From Bacillus sp. (in: firmicutes) (GTDB lineage: Bacteria; Bacillota; Bacilli; Bacillales; Bacillaceae_J): a stretch of DNA of 64,000 nt. The stretch lies in the NCBI GenBank assembly GCA_012842745.1, contig DUSF01000056.1:124001-188000 (forward strand), written 5' to 3'. The notes below the pieces were generated by a model that was not told where the DNA came from, did no database searches, and saw nothing but the letters and a program-made list of their open reading frames with translations. Positions 8,765 through 18,707 of this stretch are shown one piece after another. Position numbers and translations under genes: made by a program. Every line of letters starts with the position of its first letter. Position 1 is the stretch's first letter.

Positions 8765-9193
8765 ATGGGCAAAAATAAACTTCTCAATATAATGATTATC
8801 ATTTTAGTTACAATTGCATTAACAGGTGTGGTGGCCTACTTTGTTCTTACAAATCTTACAAAATCGGATGGTCCGAAAGAACCGTCCATCGATGATATTC
8901 TTGAAACAACGGTTGATATCGAAGAAATGACGACAAATCTTAATGATGGTCACTATTTAGTGATTCAGTTTAAAATTCAAGCTAATAACAAAAAGACAAA
9001 AGAAGAACTTGAAAAACGAAACTTCCAAATTAAGAACATTCTTATTCAAGAGCTTGCTTCGATGAAAGGTGAGCAATTTACAACAAAGGAAGGGCTTCTT
9101 GAAGTTGAGGATACATTAAAAATGCGAATAAACGAAATTGTCCAAACAGGAACAGTTGAAAAAGTCTACATTACCAATCGGTTGATTCAATAG
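8765..9193 (+). CDS. fliL: Flagellar basal body-associated protein FliL
   Basis: The 142-residue protein has an N-terminal transmembrane helix (about residues 7-30) and an extracytoplasmic SPFH-like domain (DGHYLVIQFKIQANNKK region). FliL surrounds or stabilises MotAB stators. It starts at ATG 8765 after the SD GGGGAGGAGGAG, directly after swrD. It precedes fliM as in other Bacillaceae. Confidence 0.93.
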   Translation: MGKNKLLNIMIIILVTIALTGVVAYFVLTNLTKSDGPKEPSIDDILETTVDIEEMTTNLNDGHYLVIQFKIQANNKKTKEELEKRNFQIKNILIQELASMKGEQFTTKEGLLEVEDTLKMRINEIVQTGTVEKVYITNRLIQ

Positions 9194-9227
9194 AGAAAAA
9201 GCTGCCCTTTTTCGGAGGTGAGATATT

Positions 9228-10226
9228 ATGGCTGAAGAAGTTTTATCCCAAAATGAAATAGATGCACTGCTTTCAGCGCTTTCAGCAGGGGAAATGAATG
9301 CAGAGGAACTTAAAAAGGAAGAAAAAGAAAAAAAGGTCAAAATATATGATTTCAAACGTGCCTTACGGTTTTCAAAGGATCAAATCCGGAGCTTGTCAAG
9401 GATTCATGAAAACTTTGCTAGGCTATTGACAACCCATTTTTCTGCACAGCTACGAACATATGTGCAAATTACGGTTGCCTCTGTTGACCAGATCCCATAT
9501 GAAGAATTTATTCGCTCGATACCGAAAATGACGATTTTAAATGTTTTTGATGTACCACCGCTTGAAGGGCGTTTGTTAATAGAAGTCAATCCAAATATTG
9601 CCTATGCAATGATGGATCGCGTCTTAGGGGGAAAAGGGGATAGTCTTAATAAGGTCGAAAATTTAACAGAAATCGAAACAAAGGTGATGTCCAATTTATT
9701 TGAAAGGGCTACTGAAAATCTTCAGGAAGCATGGGCTTCGATTGCTGAAATCGATCCAATCTTAACAGACTTTGAAGTGAATCCACAGTTTTTGCAAATG
9801 GTTTCACCAAATGAAACCGTTATTGTTATTTCGTTAAATACAACGATCGGTGAAACAAGCGGGATGATTAACATATGCTTGCCGCATGTATTGTTAGAGC
9901 CAATTATTCCGAAGCTATCTGTCCACTATTGGATGCAGACATCGAAAAAAGAGCGCTTGCCTGAAGAAATCTCTTTATTAGAAAGACGTATTAAAAAAGC
10001 GGAGCTCCCAATACAGGCCATTCTTGGTGAGTCTGTTATTAGTGTAAAAGAGTTTTTAAACTTAAACATTGGCGATGTTATTCAACTTGATAGACAAGTT
10101 GATGAGCCATTAGAAATTAGAATTGCTGATCATCCGAAATTCATTGGCCAACCAGGTAAGTTGAAACAAAATACAGCCATTCAAATATTAGATAAATATA
10201 ATGGGGGTGAAAATGATGGTGAGTGA
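9228..10226 (+). CDS. fliM: Flagellar motor switch protein FliM
   Basis: The 332-residue C-ring component transmits CheY-P binding to rotor direction. The N-terminal EN-type peptide LSQNEIDALLSAL is the CheY-binding motif. The CheC-like middle domain (about residues 45-230) and the C-terminal SpoA domain (about 250-325) follow. SD CGGAGGTGAG at 9215-9224. The 3' end overlaps the 5' end of fliY, so the two switch proteins are likely co-translated. Confidence 0.96.
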   Translation: MAEEVLSQNEIDALLSALSAGEMNAEELKKEEKEKKVKIYDFKRALRFSKDQIRSLSRIHENFARLLTTHFSAQLRTYVQITVASVDQIPYEEFIRSIPKMTILNVFDVPPLEGRLLIEVNPNIAYAMMDRVLGGKGDSLNKVENLTEIETKVMSNLFERATENLQEAWASIAEIDPILTDFEVNPQFLQMVSPNETVIVISLNTTIGETSGMINICLPHVLLEPIIPKLSVHYWMQTSKKERLPEEISLLERRIKKAELPIQAILGESVISVKEFLNLNIGDVIQLDRQVDEPLEIRIADHPKFIGQPGKLKQNTAIQILDKYNGGENDGE

Positions 10227-11490
10227 TGGTATGTTATCACAAGATGAGATTGATGCTCTATTAAAGGGTGGGGGAGACGATGTCTCATTTGATGATGATT
10301 CATCAAGTTTAAATGAAGATTTACCAAACCTTGATGACTATTTATCACCTCTTGAGCAAGATGCACTGGGGGAAATAGGCAATATTTCTTTCGGCACCTC
10401 TGCGACTGCACTTTCGACTTTGTTAAATCAAAAGGTTGATATTACGACACCAAAAGTATCGGTAGTAATGAAAAGCCGACTAAAAGATACATTTCCGCAG
10501 CCATATGTCGCTGTTCAAGTGAAGTATACAACCGGATTTAGAGGCAATAACTTATTAGTTATAAGGCAAAACGATGCGGCGATTATCGCTGATTTAATGC
10601 TAGGTGGCAATGGTTTAAATCCATCCCAAGATTTAGGGGAAATTCAGCTAAGTGCTGTTCAAGAGGCGATGAACCAAATGATGGGGTCGGCAGCAACGTC
10701 AATGTCGACAATTTTTAATAAAAAGGTCGATATTTCACCGCCAAGTATTGATTTTCTTGACTTTATGGCAGGTTCTGGTACTGATAAGATTCCATCAGAT
10801 GAGATCCTTATCCAAGTTTCATTTAATTTAAAAATAGGTGATTTAATAGATTCTAATATTATGCAGTTGCTTCAACTAGATTTCGCAAAGGAAATGGTCG
10901 AAGGTTTATTAAATCCAGAGACAAGTAGCGTATCAGAAGTGGAGACACTAGCTCCGAAGACTGAACCTCAACCAATGATGGCAGAACAGCAAATGGCAGC
11001 AGCACTACAAACGGCACCGCCGCCAGACTTGCAGCCGATGAATATGGGATATGGTCAGGGAGTGGCAAGTCAACCTGTTCAACAACAAGTACCGATGGGC
11101 CATTTTGGACAACCAGTGGCACCTGCTTATAGTGGTCCACAGCATATAGGAACTGGTTCAGTAAACACAGCGAACATCCAGCCTGTCGTGTTTTCATCGT
11201 TTGGTCAACAGGCGCTGCCACAGCAAGAAGCTAGTAATCTTACGATGCTCTTAGATATTCCGCTTCAAGTTACGGTTGAATTAGGAAGGACGAAACGTTC
11301 TGTTAAAGAAATATTAGAGTTGTCTACTGGCTCGATTATTGAACTAGATAAATTAGCTGGTGAACCAGTTGATATTTTTGTAAACAATAAACTGATTGCA
11401 AAAGGGGAAGTTGTCGTTATTGAAGAAAACTTTGGGGTAAGGGTAACAGATATTATTAGCCAGTCAGATCGATTAAAAAATTTACAATAA
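10213..11490 (+). CDS. fliY: Flagellar motor switch phosphatase FliY
   Basis: FliY replaces FliN in Bacillus: part of the C-ring and the main CheY-P phosphatase. It has an N-terminal CheY-binding peptide (MLSQDEIDALLKGG). Two CheC-type active-site motifs D/S-x3-E-x2-N are visible (DALGEIGN and SAVQEAMN). The C-terminal SpoA/FliN domain starts near NLTMLLDIPLQVTVELG. The linker of about 85 residues between them is rich in Pro, Gln, Met and Ala. Start at ATG 10213 (ATG 10216 is equally placed) after GGGGG at 10203-10207, inside fliM. Confidence 0.95.
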   Translation: MMVSDGMLSQDEIDALLKGGGDDVSFDDDSSSLNEDLPNLDDYLSPLEQDALGEIGNISFGTSATALSTLLNQKVDITTPKVSVVMKSRLKDTFPQPYVAVQVKYTTGFRGNNLLVIRQNDAAIIADLMLGGNGLNPSQDLGEIQLSAVQEAMNQMMGSAATSMSTIFNKKVDISPPSIDFLDFMAGSGTDKIPSDEILIQVSFNLKIGDLIDSNIMQLLQLDFAKEMVEGLLNPETSSVSEVETLAPKTEPQPMMAEQQMAAALQTAPPPDLQPMNMGYGQGVASQPVQQQVPMGHFGQPVAPAYSGPQHIGTGSVNTANIQPVVFSSFGQQALPQQEASNLTMLLDIPLQVTVELGRTKRSVKEILELSTGSIIELDKLAGEPVDIFVNNKLIAKGEVVVIEENFGVRVTDIISQSDRLKNLQ

Positions 11491-11518
11491 TTAAATAGGA
11501 TCGATGGAGGAATGTAGT

Positions 11519-11881
11519 GTGGGAAATAGAATTCTGATTGTTGATGATGCTGCTTTTATGAGAATGATGATTAAAGATATTCTTACAAAAAATGGGTTTG
11601 AAGTCGTGGGAGAGGCTGCAGACGGTGCTCAAGCTGTTGAAAAATATAGTGAGCTTAATCCAGACTTAGTGACGATGGATATTACAATGCCTGAAATGGA
11701 TGGGATTACTGCACTTAAAGCGATAAAAAAAGCCGATGCTAACGCAAAAATTATTATGTGCTCAGCGATGGGACAACAGGCGATGGTAATCGATGCTATT
11801 CAAGCAGGTGCGAAGGATTTTATCGTGAAGCCGTTCCAAGCTGAGCGTGTATTAGAAGCGATTAAGAAAACACTTGGATAA
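11519..11881 (+). CDS. cheY: Chemotaxis response regulator CheY
   Basis: Single receiver domain; its phosphorylated form binds FliM/FliY. GTG 11519 with SD GGAGG (11506-11510) gives 120 residues, the usual length. The acidic pocket DD in LIVDDAAFMRM, the phospho-acceptor Asp in LVTMDITMPEMDG, and the conserved Lys in DFIVKPFQ are all present. It lies between fliY and fliZ, the Bacillus arrangement. Confidence 0.97.
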   Translation: MGNRILIVDDAAFMRMMIKDILTKNGFEVVGEAADGAQAVEKYSELNPDLVTMDITMPEMDGITALKAIKKADANAKIIMCSAMGQQAMVIDAIQAGAKDFIVKPFQAERVLEAIKKTLG

Positions 11882-11902
11882 AGAAGAGGAGGTAGCAAGT
11901 AC

Positions 11903-12565
11903 TTGCGTAAATTGCTACTATTATTAATCATCATTATGATATATGCTCCGTTTGGGCTGAACGTCCAAGCGGAGACAGATTCCGGTAACCAAACTGTTGA
12001 TCAAATGTTTACTAATAGTAAAAAGGACGAATCGTCCATTAATAAAAAAACAGAAGCAAATGAGTCCAAAACTGAAACAAATCTAACTATAACCGACACG
12101 GAACCACCAGAAATTGCCCCACAGTTTTCTTTGTTTGACTTTGTCAAAATGTTTTTTGCTTTAGCAGTCGTGATTGCTCTTATTTATATCATTTTACGAT
12201 TTATTAATAAAAAAAATCGCATTTTCGGGCAAATGAAAGCAATGGAAAACTTAGGGGGTATTACTTTAGGACCGAATCGCTCGATTCAATTAGTACGAAT
12301 TGGTGAAGCAGTATTCATTGTTGGTGTAGGTGAAACGATTCAATTATTGAAAGAAATTACTTCTCAAGCTGAAATAGACAAGCTAATGAGTCAGATCGAT
12401 ATCGGTTCTGTGCAAGTGGGACAAACGATTATTGATAAAATTTTACCGAAAAAGAATGATAGTTCATCAAAAAGTTTTAGTCATATGTTGAAAGGACAAT
12501 TGGAGGATTTAGCGGAAGGGAGAAAAAAGCTTTATGAAAAAATTAAGAGGGATCGGAACGAATGA
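11903..12565 (+). CDS. fliZ: Flagellar export apparatus protein FliZ/FliO
   Basis: A 220-residue FliO-type assembly factor for the FliPQR export gate. TTG 11903 has a good SD AGAGGAGGT (11885-11893). An N-terminal hydrophobic signal segment (about residues 2-22) is followed by a Lys/Thr/Glu-rich linker. A transmembrane helix at about 82-106 precedes a cytoplasmic domain with GGITLGPNRSIQLVRIG, typical of FliO. It overlaps fliP by 4 bases. Confidence 0.9.
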   Translation: MRKLLLLLIIIMIYAPFGLNVQAETDSGNQTVDQMFTNSKKDESSINKKTEANESKTETNLTITDTEPPEIAPQFSLFDFVKMFFALAVVIALIYIILRFINKKNRIFGQMKAMENLGGITLGPNRSIQLVRIGEAVFIVGVGETIQLLKEITSQAEIDKLMSQIDIGSVQVGQTIIDKILPKKNDSSSKSFSHMLKGQLEDLAEGRKKLYEKIKRDRNE

Positions 12566-13242
12566 ATGAATTTCTGCCAGGCCTAGACGTAAATCTTTTT
12601 AATAGTACTGATCCAGCAAATGTTGCGACAACCGTTCGTTTAATTATTCTCATAACCGTTCTTTCAATTGCTCCAAGTATATTAATTTTAATGACAAGCT
12701 TTACGCGAATCATCATTGTCCTATCGTTTGTCAGAACATCTTTAGCAACGCAGCAAATGCCGCCAACACAAGTGCTGATTAGTTTGGCGCTATTTATGAC
12801 TTTTTTTATAATGGCACCAACCTTTTCAGAAGTTAATGACAAAGCCTTGACTCCTTTTTTTAATGGGCAAATTTCCCAAGAGGAAGCCTTTGACGAAGCA
12901 GCAAAGCCAATGAAGGAATTTATGAGTAAGCATACGAGGCAAAAGGATTTAATGCTGTTTTTAGGATACGCTGAAATGGAACAACCGCAAACAATTGATG
13001 ATATTCCGTTGACAGCTCTTGTACCTGCTTATGCGATTAGTGAAATTAAGACAGCCTTTCAAATCGGTTTTATGATTTTCGTTCCTTTCTTAGTAATCGA
13101 TATGATTGTCGCAAGTGTCCTCATGTCGATGGGGATGATGATGCTGCCACCGGTGATGATTTCATTACCGTTTAAAATTTTATTATTCGTAATGGTTGAT
13201 GGCTGGTATCTTGTTGTCAAATCGCTCTTAATAAGTTTTTAA
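12562..13242 (+). CDS. fliP: Flagellar export gate protein FliP
   Basis: Core membrane subunit of the FliPQR export channel, 226 residues. The family signatures SFTRIIIVLSFVRTSLATQQ and FQIGFMIFVPFLVIDMIVAS are present. Several transmembrane helices flank a loop with FMSKHTRQKDLMLF. The ATG overlaps the fliZ stop region, and the gene is followed by fliQ and fliR. Confidence 0.96.
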   Translation: MNEFLPGLDVNLFNSTDPANVATTVRLIILITVLSIAPSILILMTSFTRIIIVLSFVRTSLATQQMPPTQVLISLALFMTFFIMAPTFSEVNDKALTPFFNGQISQEEAFDEAAKPMKEFMSKHTRQKDLMLFLGYAEMEQPQTIDDIPLTALVPAYAISEIKTAFQIGFMIFVPFLVIDMIVASVLMSMGMMMLPPVMISLPFKILLFVMVDGWYLVVKSLLISF

Positions 13243-13271
13243 CTTCATTCAGTCAGGTAGGGGAGGATTAA

Positions 13272-13541
13272 ATGAACTCTCATTTTGTAATTAGTCTTGC
13301 CGAACAAGGAATCATGACGGTACTTTCTGTATCATTGCCGTTATTATTATTAGCACTTGGGGTTGGCTTACTCGTTAGTATTTTTCAAGCGACAACACAA
13401 ATTCAAGAACAAACTCTGGCATTTATTCCGAAGATTATCGCTGTTTTGGCTGGCCTTGTCTTTTTTGGTCCATGGATGCTATCAAGGATTGTCGACTTTT
13501 CGTTTCAAATATTTAATAATCTTTACAAGTTTGTAGGGTAA
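13272..13541 (+). CDS. fliQ: Flagellar export gate protein FliQ
   Basis: An 89-residue hydrophobic protein with two transmembrane helices. The FliQ motif SIFQATTQIQEQTLAFIPK is between them. It is a component of the helical FliPQR export gate. SD AGGGGAGG at 13258-13265, ATG 13272. The gene ends 3 bases before fliR. Confidence 0.96.
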   Translation: MNSHFVISLAEQGIMTVLSVSLPLLLLALGVGLLVSIFQATTQIQEQTLAFIPKIIAVLAGLVFFGPWMLSRIVDFSFQIFNNLYKFVG

Positions 13542-13544
13542 AAG

Positions 13545-14321
13545 ATGGCTGAGATTATAAATGCATTTCCTGTGTTCTTATTAATATTTATTCGGATTAC
13601 ATCTTTTTTTGTAACAGTTCCTCTCTTTTCTTATCGGAACATACCTAATACTCATAAAGTAGGTTTATCATTTTTTTTATCATATTTAATGTTTTTAACG
13701 ATGCAGCATCCTGTTTTAACGATTGATGAAACTTATTTTATGCTCGTCTTGAAGGAAATTTTAGTTGGTTTATTCATTGGGTTAGTAGCATTTATGGTGA
13801 TGTCTGCGATTCAAATTGCAGGTGGCTTTATAGATTATCAGATGGGATTTGCCATGGCCAATGTGCTTGACCCGCAAACAGGTGCACAGAGTCCAATTAT
13901 GGGACAATATTTATACACGTTTGCACTTTTGTTAATGCTGACAATTGATGCCCATCATTTACTTTTAGATGGCATTTTTTATAGTTATCAAATGATTCCA
14001 TTAGAGCAGCCGTGGCTTCCACTTGGCAGCGAAAGGCTTGTGGAATTTATCGCAAGTACATTTAATTCAATGTTTATTATTGCCTTTCAAATGGCAATCC
14101 CAATTGTAGGCTGCTTATTTTTAGTTGATGTTGCCTTAGGGATTACAGCGAAAACGGTTCCTCAGTTAAATATTTTTGTCGTCGGATTGCCAGTTAAAAT
14201 TTTAGTTAGTTTTTTCTTACTCGTCATCGTCATGCCAGTATTTATTTTTCTTTTTCAAAAATTATTTAATTCAATGTTGTTTACGATGCGAGGCTTGATG
14301 CAAATTTTTGGGGGCGTATAG
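13545..14321 (+). CDS. fliR: Flagellar export gate protein FliR
   Basis: A 258-residue polytopic membrane protein of the export gate. It has the FliR hallmarks RITSFFVTVPLFSYRNIPN near the N-terminus and GFIDYQMGFAMANVLDPQ in the middle. It is translated directly after fliQ (3-base gap); its 3' end carries the GGGGG SD of flhB. Confidence 0.95.
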   Translation: MAEIINAFPVFLLIFIRITSFFVTVPLFSYRNIPNTHKVGLSFFLSYLMFLTMQHPVLTIDETYFMLVLKEILVGLFIGLVAFMVMSAIQIAGGFIDYQMGFAMANVLDPQTGAQSPIMGQYLYTFALLLMLTIDAHHLLLDGIFYSYQMIPLEQPWLPLGSERLVEFIASTFNSMFIIAFQMAIPIVGCLFLVDVALGITAKTVPQLNIFVVGLPVKILVSFFLLVIVMPVFIFLFQKLFNSMLFTMRGLMQIFGGV

Positions 14322-14322
14322 G

Positions 14323-15408
14323 ATGCGATATTATGTACGGCTTGACCTTCAGTTTTTTTCAGGCGAAAAAACCGAAAAAGCAACACCGAAAAAACGTGAA
14401 GATGCACGAAAAAAAGGTCAAGTAGCCAAAAGTAAAGATGTTAGTGCAGCACTTACGCTCTTTTTTGTTTTTTTATTGTTACTGTTCATGGGGGGGCTTT
14501 TAAAAGGGCAGATGCTCGCAATGATTTCGAAAACATTAAAGGAATACATGCTCTGGGATGTTACGGAAGCTAATATTCATCATATGTTTATCGATTATTC
14601 AATCAAGGCTGTCTATTTTGTGGCTCCGATTATGGGTTTAGTTGTGATTATCGGTGTGGCTGCAAATTATATCCAATTTGGGTTTTTATTTTCACCTGAA
14701 GCGATTAAATTTAAATTATCAAAGCTAAATCCGATTACAGGTGCAAAACGAATTTTTTCTATTCGGGCCATTGTTGAATTATTTAAATCTATATTAAAAA
14801 TTTCAGTTGTCGGTACAGGGGCGTTTATTGTACTTTGGTTGAATTTCGATAAAGTATTATTATTGTCGCAAAAAAGTGTTGGTGCATCTTTAGCTCTTAT
14901 TGGGTATATTACCGTTCAAATGGGTTTAGTCGTTTCAATTTTATTAATGATTTTAGCGGTTTTCGATTTTAGTTATCAAAAATATGAACATGAAAAGAGC
15001 CTTCGCATGTCGAAACAAGATATTAAAGATGAATACAAGAACATGGAAGGGGATCCGAAAATTAAATCGAAAATCAAGGAAAAGCAAAGACAAATGGCGA
15101 TGCAGCGGATGATGCAGGAGATTCCAAATGCGGATGTCGTCATAACGAATCCAACCCATTATGCTGTCGTTTTAAAATATGATGAAACGAAAGCAGATGC
15201 TCCGATTGTTATCGCTAAAGGTGTCGATTATATTGCATTAAAGATAAAACAAATTGCCAAGCATCACGATATTATTGCAATTGAAAATAGACCACTAGCA
15301 AGAGCGTTATATGCTCAAGCAGAAATAGGTGACGTCATTCCAGAGCAGTTTTTTAAAGCTGTAGCGGAAATTTTAGCCTATGTATATCGCTTAAAAAGAA
15401 AAATATAA
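14323..15408 (+). CDS. flhB: Flagellar export switch protein FlhB
   Basis: The 361-residue substrate-specificity switch of the export gate. ATG 14323 gives MRYYVRLDLQFFSGEKTEKA, matching the family start. Four transmembrane helices precede the cytoplasmic domain. The self-cleavage motif NPTH is intact in VVITNPTHYAVVLKYD (near residue 275). It begins one base after the fliR stop. Confidence 0.97.
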   Translation: MRYYVRLDLQFFSGEKTEKATPKKREDARKKGQVAKSKDVSAALTLFFVFLLLLFMGGLLKGQMLAMISKTLKEYMLWDVTEANIHHMFIDYSIKAVYFVAPIMGLVVIIGVAANYIQFGFLFSPEAIKFKLSKLNPITGAKRIFSIRAIVELFKSILKISVVGTGAFIVLWLNFDKVLLLSQKSVGASLALIGYITVQMGLVVSILLMILAVFDFSYQKYEHEKSLRMSKQDIKDEYKNMEGDPKIKSKIKEKQRQMAMQRMMQEIPNADVVITNPTHYAVVLKYDETKADAPIVIAKGVDYIALKIKQIAKHHDIIAIENRPLARALYAQAEIGDVIPEQFFKAVAEILAYVYRLKRKI

Positions 15409-15425
15409 TTTTAATTTTGCAAATG

Positions 15426-15451
15426 TCTCACATGATAAAAAAGTCGTGAGA
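15426..15451 (+). other. Small hairpin between flhB and flhA
   Basis: TCTCAC (15426-15431) and GTGAGA (15446-15451) form a perfect 6-bp stem with an A-rich loop in the 75-base gap. There is no T-run after it, so it is not a classic terminator. It could modulate mRNA decay inside the long operon; that is inference. Confidence 0.3.
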
Positions 15452-15483
15452 TTACTTTATAGATTAGATTGGGGAGAAAGTAG

Positions 15484-17526
15484 ATGTCAGCAAGAGACCT
15501 TCCAGTCCTGTTAGGTGTAATATTAATCATTACAATGCTAATCATCCCTTTACCAGGATGGTTATTAAGTATACTTATCATTTGTAATATTACGCTTGCT
15601 TTGATTGTCATCCTTGTTTCGATGAATATGAAGGAGGCTCTCCAATTTTCGATCTTTCCTTCCTTGCTATTATTATTAACATTATTCCGACTAGGTTTGA
15701 ACGTTTCTACGACAAGATCGATTCTTAGTAAAGGCGAAGCAGGTAACGTCGTTGAAACATTTGGCTCCTTCGTTATTGGGGGAAATGTACTTGTCGGTTT
15801 TGTTGTATTTTTAATTTTAGTCATCATTCAATTTATTGTTATTACAAAAGGTGCCGAGCGTGTATCAGAGGTAGCAGCTCGTTTTACATTAGATGCGATG
15901 CCAGGGAAACAAATGGCGATTGATGCCGATTTAAATGCGGGGATGATTTCTGAGCTTGAGGCGCGTGAAAGGCGTGAAAAAATCCAGCGTGAAGCAGATT
16001 TTTACGGGGCCATGGATGGGGCCAGTAAATTTGTTAAAGGGGATGCAATCGCCGGGATTATTATTACTGTTATTAATATTATTTTTGGGATTATTATTGG
16101 AATGGTGCAAATGGACTTGTCCCTTGCTGAATCAACGCATAGGTTTACGCTTTTGACTGTTGGTGACGGGCTTGTCAGCCAAATTCCAGCACTCATTATT
16201 TCAACTGCGACAGGGATTGTTGTAACAAGAGCAGCATCTAATGGAAACTTAGGTTCGGATATTGTAGGGCAATTATTTTATACCTTCCCTAAACTTTTAT
16301 ATGTAGCGGGGGGAACAATTGCTGGATTTGGGCTTTTTACACCAATCGATAATGTAATAACGTTACCAATTGCTGCGCTACTAGGATTTGGTGGTTATTT
16401 CATATCAAAAAATAGCGAGAAGATTCAAGAAATGGAAGTTGCTACAGCAGATGAAGACGTTGAAGAAGCTGATTTGAAAAGTCCTGAAAGTGTTATTAAT
16501 CTTTTAAATGTTGATCCAATTGAGTTCGAGTTTGGTTATGGATTAATACCATTGGCGGACACAAGTCAAGGCGGAGATTTATTAGATCGAATTGTCATGA
16601 TAAGGAGACAACTGGCCCTTGAACTTGGGGTCATCGTCCCTGTCGTTCGCATTCGCGATAATATCCAGCTCCAACCAAATGAATACCGTATAAAGATAAA
16701 AGGGAATGAAATTGCCAGAGGGGAGCTATTGTTAGATCACTACATGGCAATGAGTCCAGGGATTGACGATGAAAGTATAGAAGGTATAGAAACGGTCGAG
16801 CCAGCATTTGGTATGCCAGCTATTTGGATTACTGAGGAAATGAAGGAAAAGGCAGAGCTTTCAGGGTATACTGTTGTTGACCCGCCATCTGTAGTTTCGA
16901 CACATATAACAGAAATCATTAAGAATCATGCCAATGTACTCTTAGGAAGACAGGAGACAAAACAGTTAATCGACCATTTGAAAGAGTCGTACCCAATCCT
17001 TGTCGACGAAGTTACACCAGATCCGTTATCAGTTGGAGATATTCAACGTGTATTAGCGAAGCTATTAAAAGAGCGGGTATCGATTCGCAACCTACCGATT
17101 ATTTTTGAAGCTTTAGCGGATTATGGCCGCCTTACTGGCGATACAGATTTATTAGCAGAATACGTTAGACAAGCTTTATCAAGGCAAATCACAAGACAAT
17201 ATTTGGTCGATGGTGTATCACTTAAAGTTGTAACTTTATCCGGTAGGGTGGAAAAAATAATTGCCGAAGGAATTCAACAAACTGAGCATGGCAATTATTT
17301 GTCAATTGATCCGAATGTTTCACAAACACTTATCGAAAATATCGCATCGGAAATGGAAAGGGTATCAATGCTGGAACAAGCATCTGTTATTCTTTGCTCG
17401 CCAGCAGTGCGCATGTATGTGAAGCAATTAATTGAACCATATTTTCCTGGGATACCTGTTTTGTCATATAATGAATTAGAATCAACGGTAGAAGTTCAAA
17501 GTGTAGGGGTGGTGAATGTAGAATGA
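15484..17526 (+). CDS. flhA: Flagellar export gate protein FlhA
   Basis: The 680-residue export gate subunit uses proton motive force. About eight N-terminal transmembrane helices (residues 1-320) carry the FHIPEP-type region (FRLGLNVSTTRSIL, GAERVSEVAARFTLDAMPGK). The cytoplasmic four-subdomain part (about 340-680) docks late substrates and FliJ. SD GGGGAGAAAG before ATG 15484. It overlaps flhF by 4 bases. Confidence 0.97.
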   Translation: MSARDLPVLLGVILIITMLIIPLPGWLLSILIICNITLALIVILVSMNMKEALQFSIFPSLLLLLTLFRLGLNVSTTRSILSKGEAGNVVETFGSFVIGGNVLVGFVVFLILVIIQFIVITKGAERVSEVAARFTLDAMPGKQMAIDADLNAGMISELEARERREKIQREADFYGAMDGASKFVKGDAIAGIIITVINIIFGIIIGMVQMDLSLAESTHRFTLLTVGDGLVSQIPALIISTATGIVVTRAASNGNLGSDIVGQLFYTFPKLLYVAGGTIAGFGLFTPIDNVITLPIAALLGFGGYFISKNSEKIQEMEVATADEDVEEADLKSPESVINLLNVDPIEFEFGYGLIPLADTSQGGDLLDRIVMIRRQLALELGVIVPVVRIRDNIQLQPNEYRIKIKGNEIARGELLLDHYMAMSPGIDDESIEGIETVEPAFGMPAIWITEEMKEKAELSGYTVVDPPSVVSTHITEIIKNHANVLLGRQETKQLIDHLKESYPILVDEVTPDPLSVGDIQRVLAKLLKERVSIRNLPIIFEALADYGRLTGDTDLLAEYVRQALSRQITRQYLVDGVSLKVVTLSGRVEKIIAEGIQQTEHGNYLSIDPNVSQTLIENIASEMERVSMLEQASVILCSPAVRMYVKQLIEPYFPGIPVLSYNELESTVEVQSVGVVNVE

Positions 17527-18707
17527 AGGTAAAAAAATTTATTGCACCGAGCATGCCTGAAGCAATGAAGATGATCAGGAGTGAATTAGGAAACGATGCG
17601 GTTATCCTAAATTCTAAGGTTGTGCAAACAGGTGGAATATTCGGCTTCTTTATGAAAAAAAATATCGAAGTAATTGCTGCTGTTGACCCACAACCTATTT
17701 CGAAAAAGCAGCCAACACCAAAGAATTCACCACAAGTTCGGATAGAGCCTAAAGTAGTCATCGAAGAAAAGGTTAAAGAAGAAAGGGTTAAAGAAGAAGT
17801 AAGGCCCGCAACTGATCAACGATTGCTACAAGAGATTCGCGATTTAAAAGCAATGATGAAACAAATAACAGATCATGATGACCGGGATTATTTTGAGCAT
17901 TATCCCGGTCCTTTAAAAGAAATGAATCAATTTTTAATTGATCAAGAAATAGAACTGCCATTAAGAGAAAAAATAATGAGCTTTCTTTTAGAAAAATGGT
18001 ATGGAAATCAAGGAAATGCAAATTTTGGCCAAATGACTCAATGGGCAAAAGACTTCTTTATCAATGAGATGTCTTCATTATCATTCGGTGCTTTAAATAG
18101 CTCGAAAAAATATATAAATGTCGTTGGTCCAACAGGTGTTGGGAAAACGACGACACTAGCGAAAATGGCTGCACAGGTTATTTTGGAGCAGGGGAAAAAG
18201 GTTGCCTTTATTACGACCGACACATATCGGATCGCAGCAATTGATCAGCTTAAAACATATGCCAAAATATTAAATGTCCCCCTTGAGGTTACATATACAC
18301 TTGAAGATTTTATAAAAGCAAAGGAAAAGTTTTCCCATTTTGATCTAATATTTATTGATACAACAGGAAGAAACTTTAGAAACAAACAATATGTAGAGGA
18401 TTTAAAATCTGTTATTGATTTTGATGAAGACCTAGAAACAATTTTAGTACTTGCTTTAACATCAAAGTATTCGGATATGATTGAAATCTTTAATCAATTC
18501 TCGTTGCTTAAAATTGATAAGCTTATTTTTACGAAGGTTGACGAGACATCTAGATATGGGGCAATGTTAAACCTTATCTTTACGTATAAAACGGGAGTTG
18601 CTTATTTAACAAATGGACAAAATGTTCCTGACGATATCATCGAGGCATCACCACAGTCAATAGCAAATACTGTTTTTGGGGTAAATAAACATGAGAGATC
18701 AAGCTGA
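17523..18707 (+). CDS. flhF: SRP-type GTPase FlhF
   Basis: FlhF directs where flagella are built. The 394-residue protein has an N-terminal B domain (MKVKKFIAPSMPEAMKMIRS) with a Lys/Glu/Val-rich linker near residues 75-100. The NG GTPase domain has the P-loop GPTGVGKTTTLAK (about 201-213), TDTYRIAAIDQLK, and DTTGRN. Its 3' end overlaps flhG, its activator. Confidence 0.96.
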   Translation: MKVKKFIAPSMPEAMKMIRSELGNDAVILNSKVVQTGGIFGFFMKKNIEVIAAVDPQPISKKQPTPKNSPQVRIEPKVVIEEKVKEERVKEEVRPATDQRLLQEIRDLKAMMKQITDHDDRDYFEHYPGPLKEMNQFLIDQEIELPLREKIMSFLLEKWYGNQGNANFGQMTQWAKDFFINEMSSLSFGALNSSKKYINVVGPTGVGKTTTLAKMAAQVILEQGKKVAFITTDTYRIAAIDQLKTYAKILNVPLEVTYTLEDFIKAKEKFSHFDLIFIDTTGRNFRNKQYVEDLKSVIDFDEDLETILVLALTSKYSDMIEIFNQFSLLKIDKLIFTKVDETSRYGAMLNLIFTYKTGVAYLTNGQNVPDDIIEASPQSIANTVFGVNKHERSS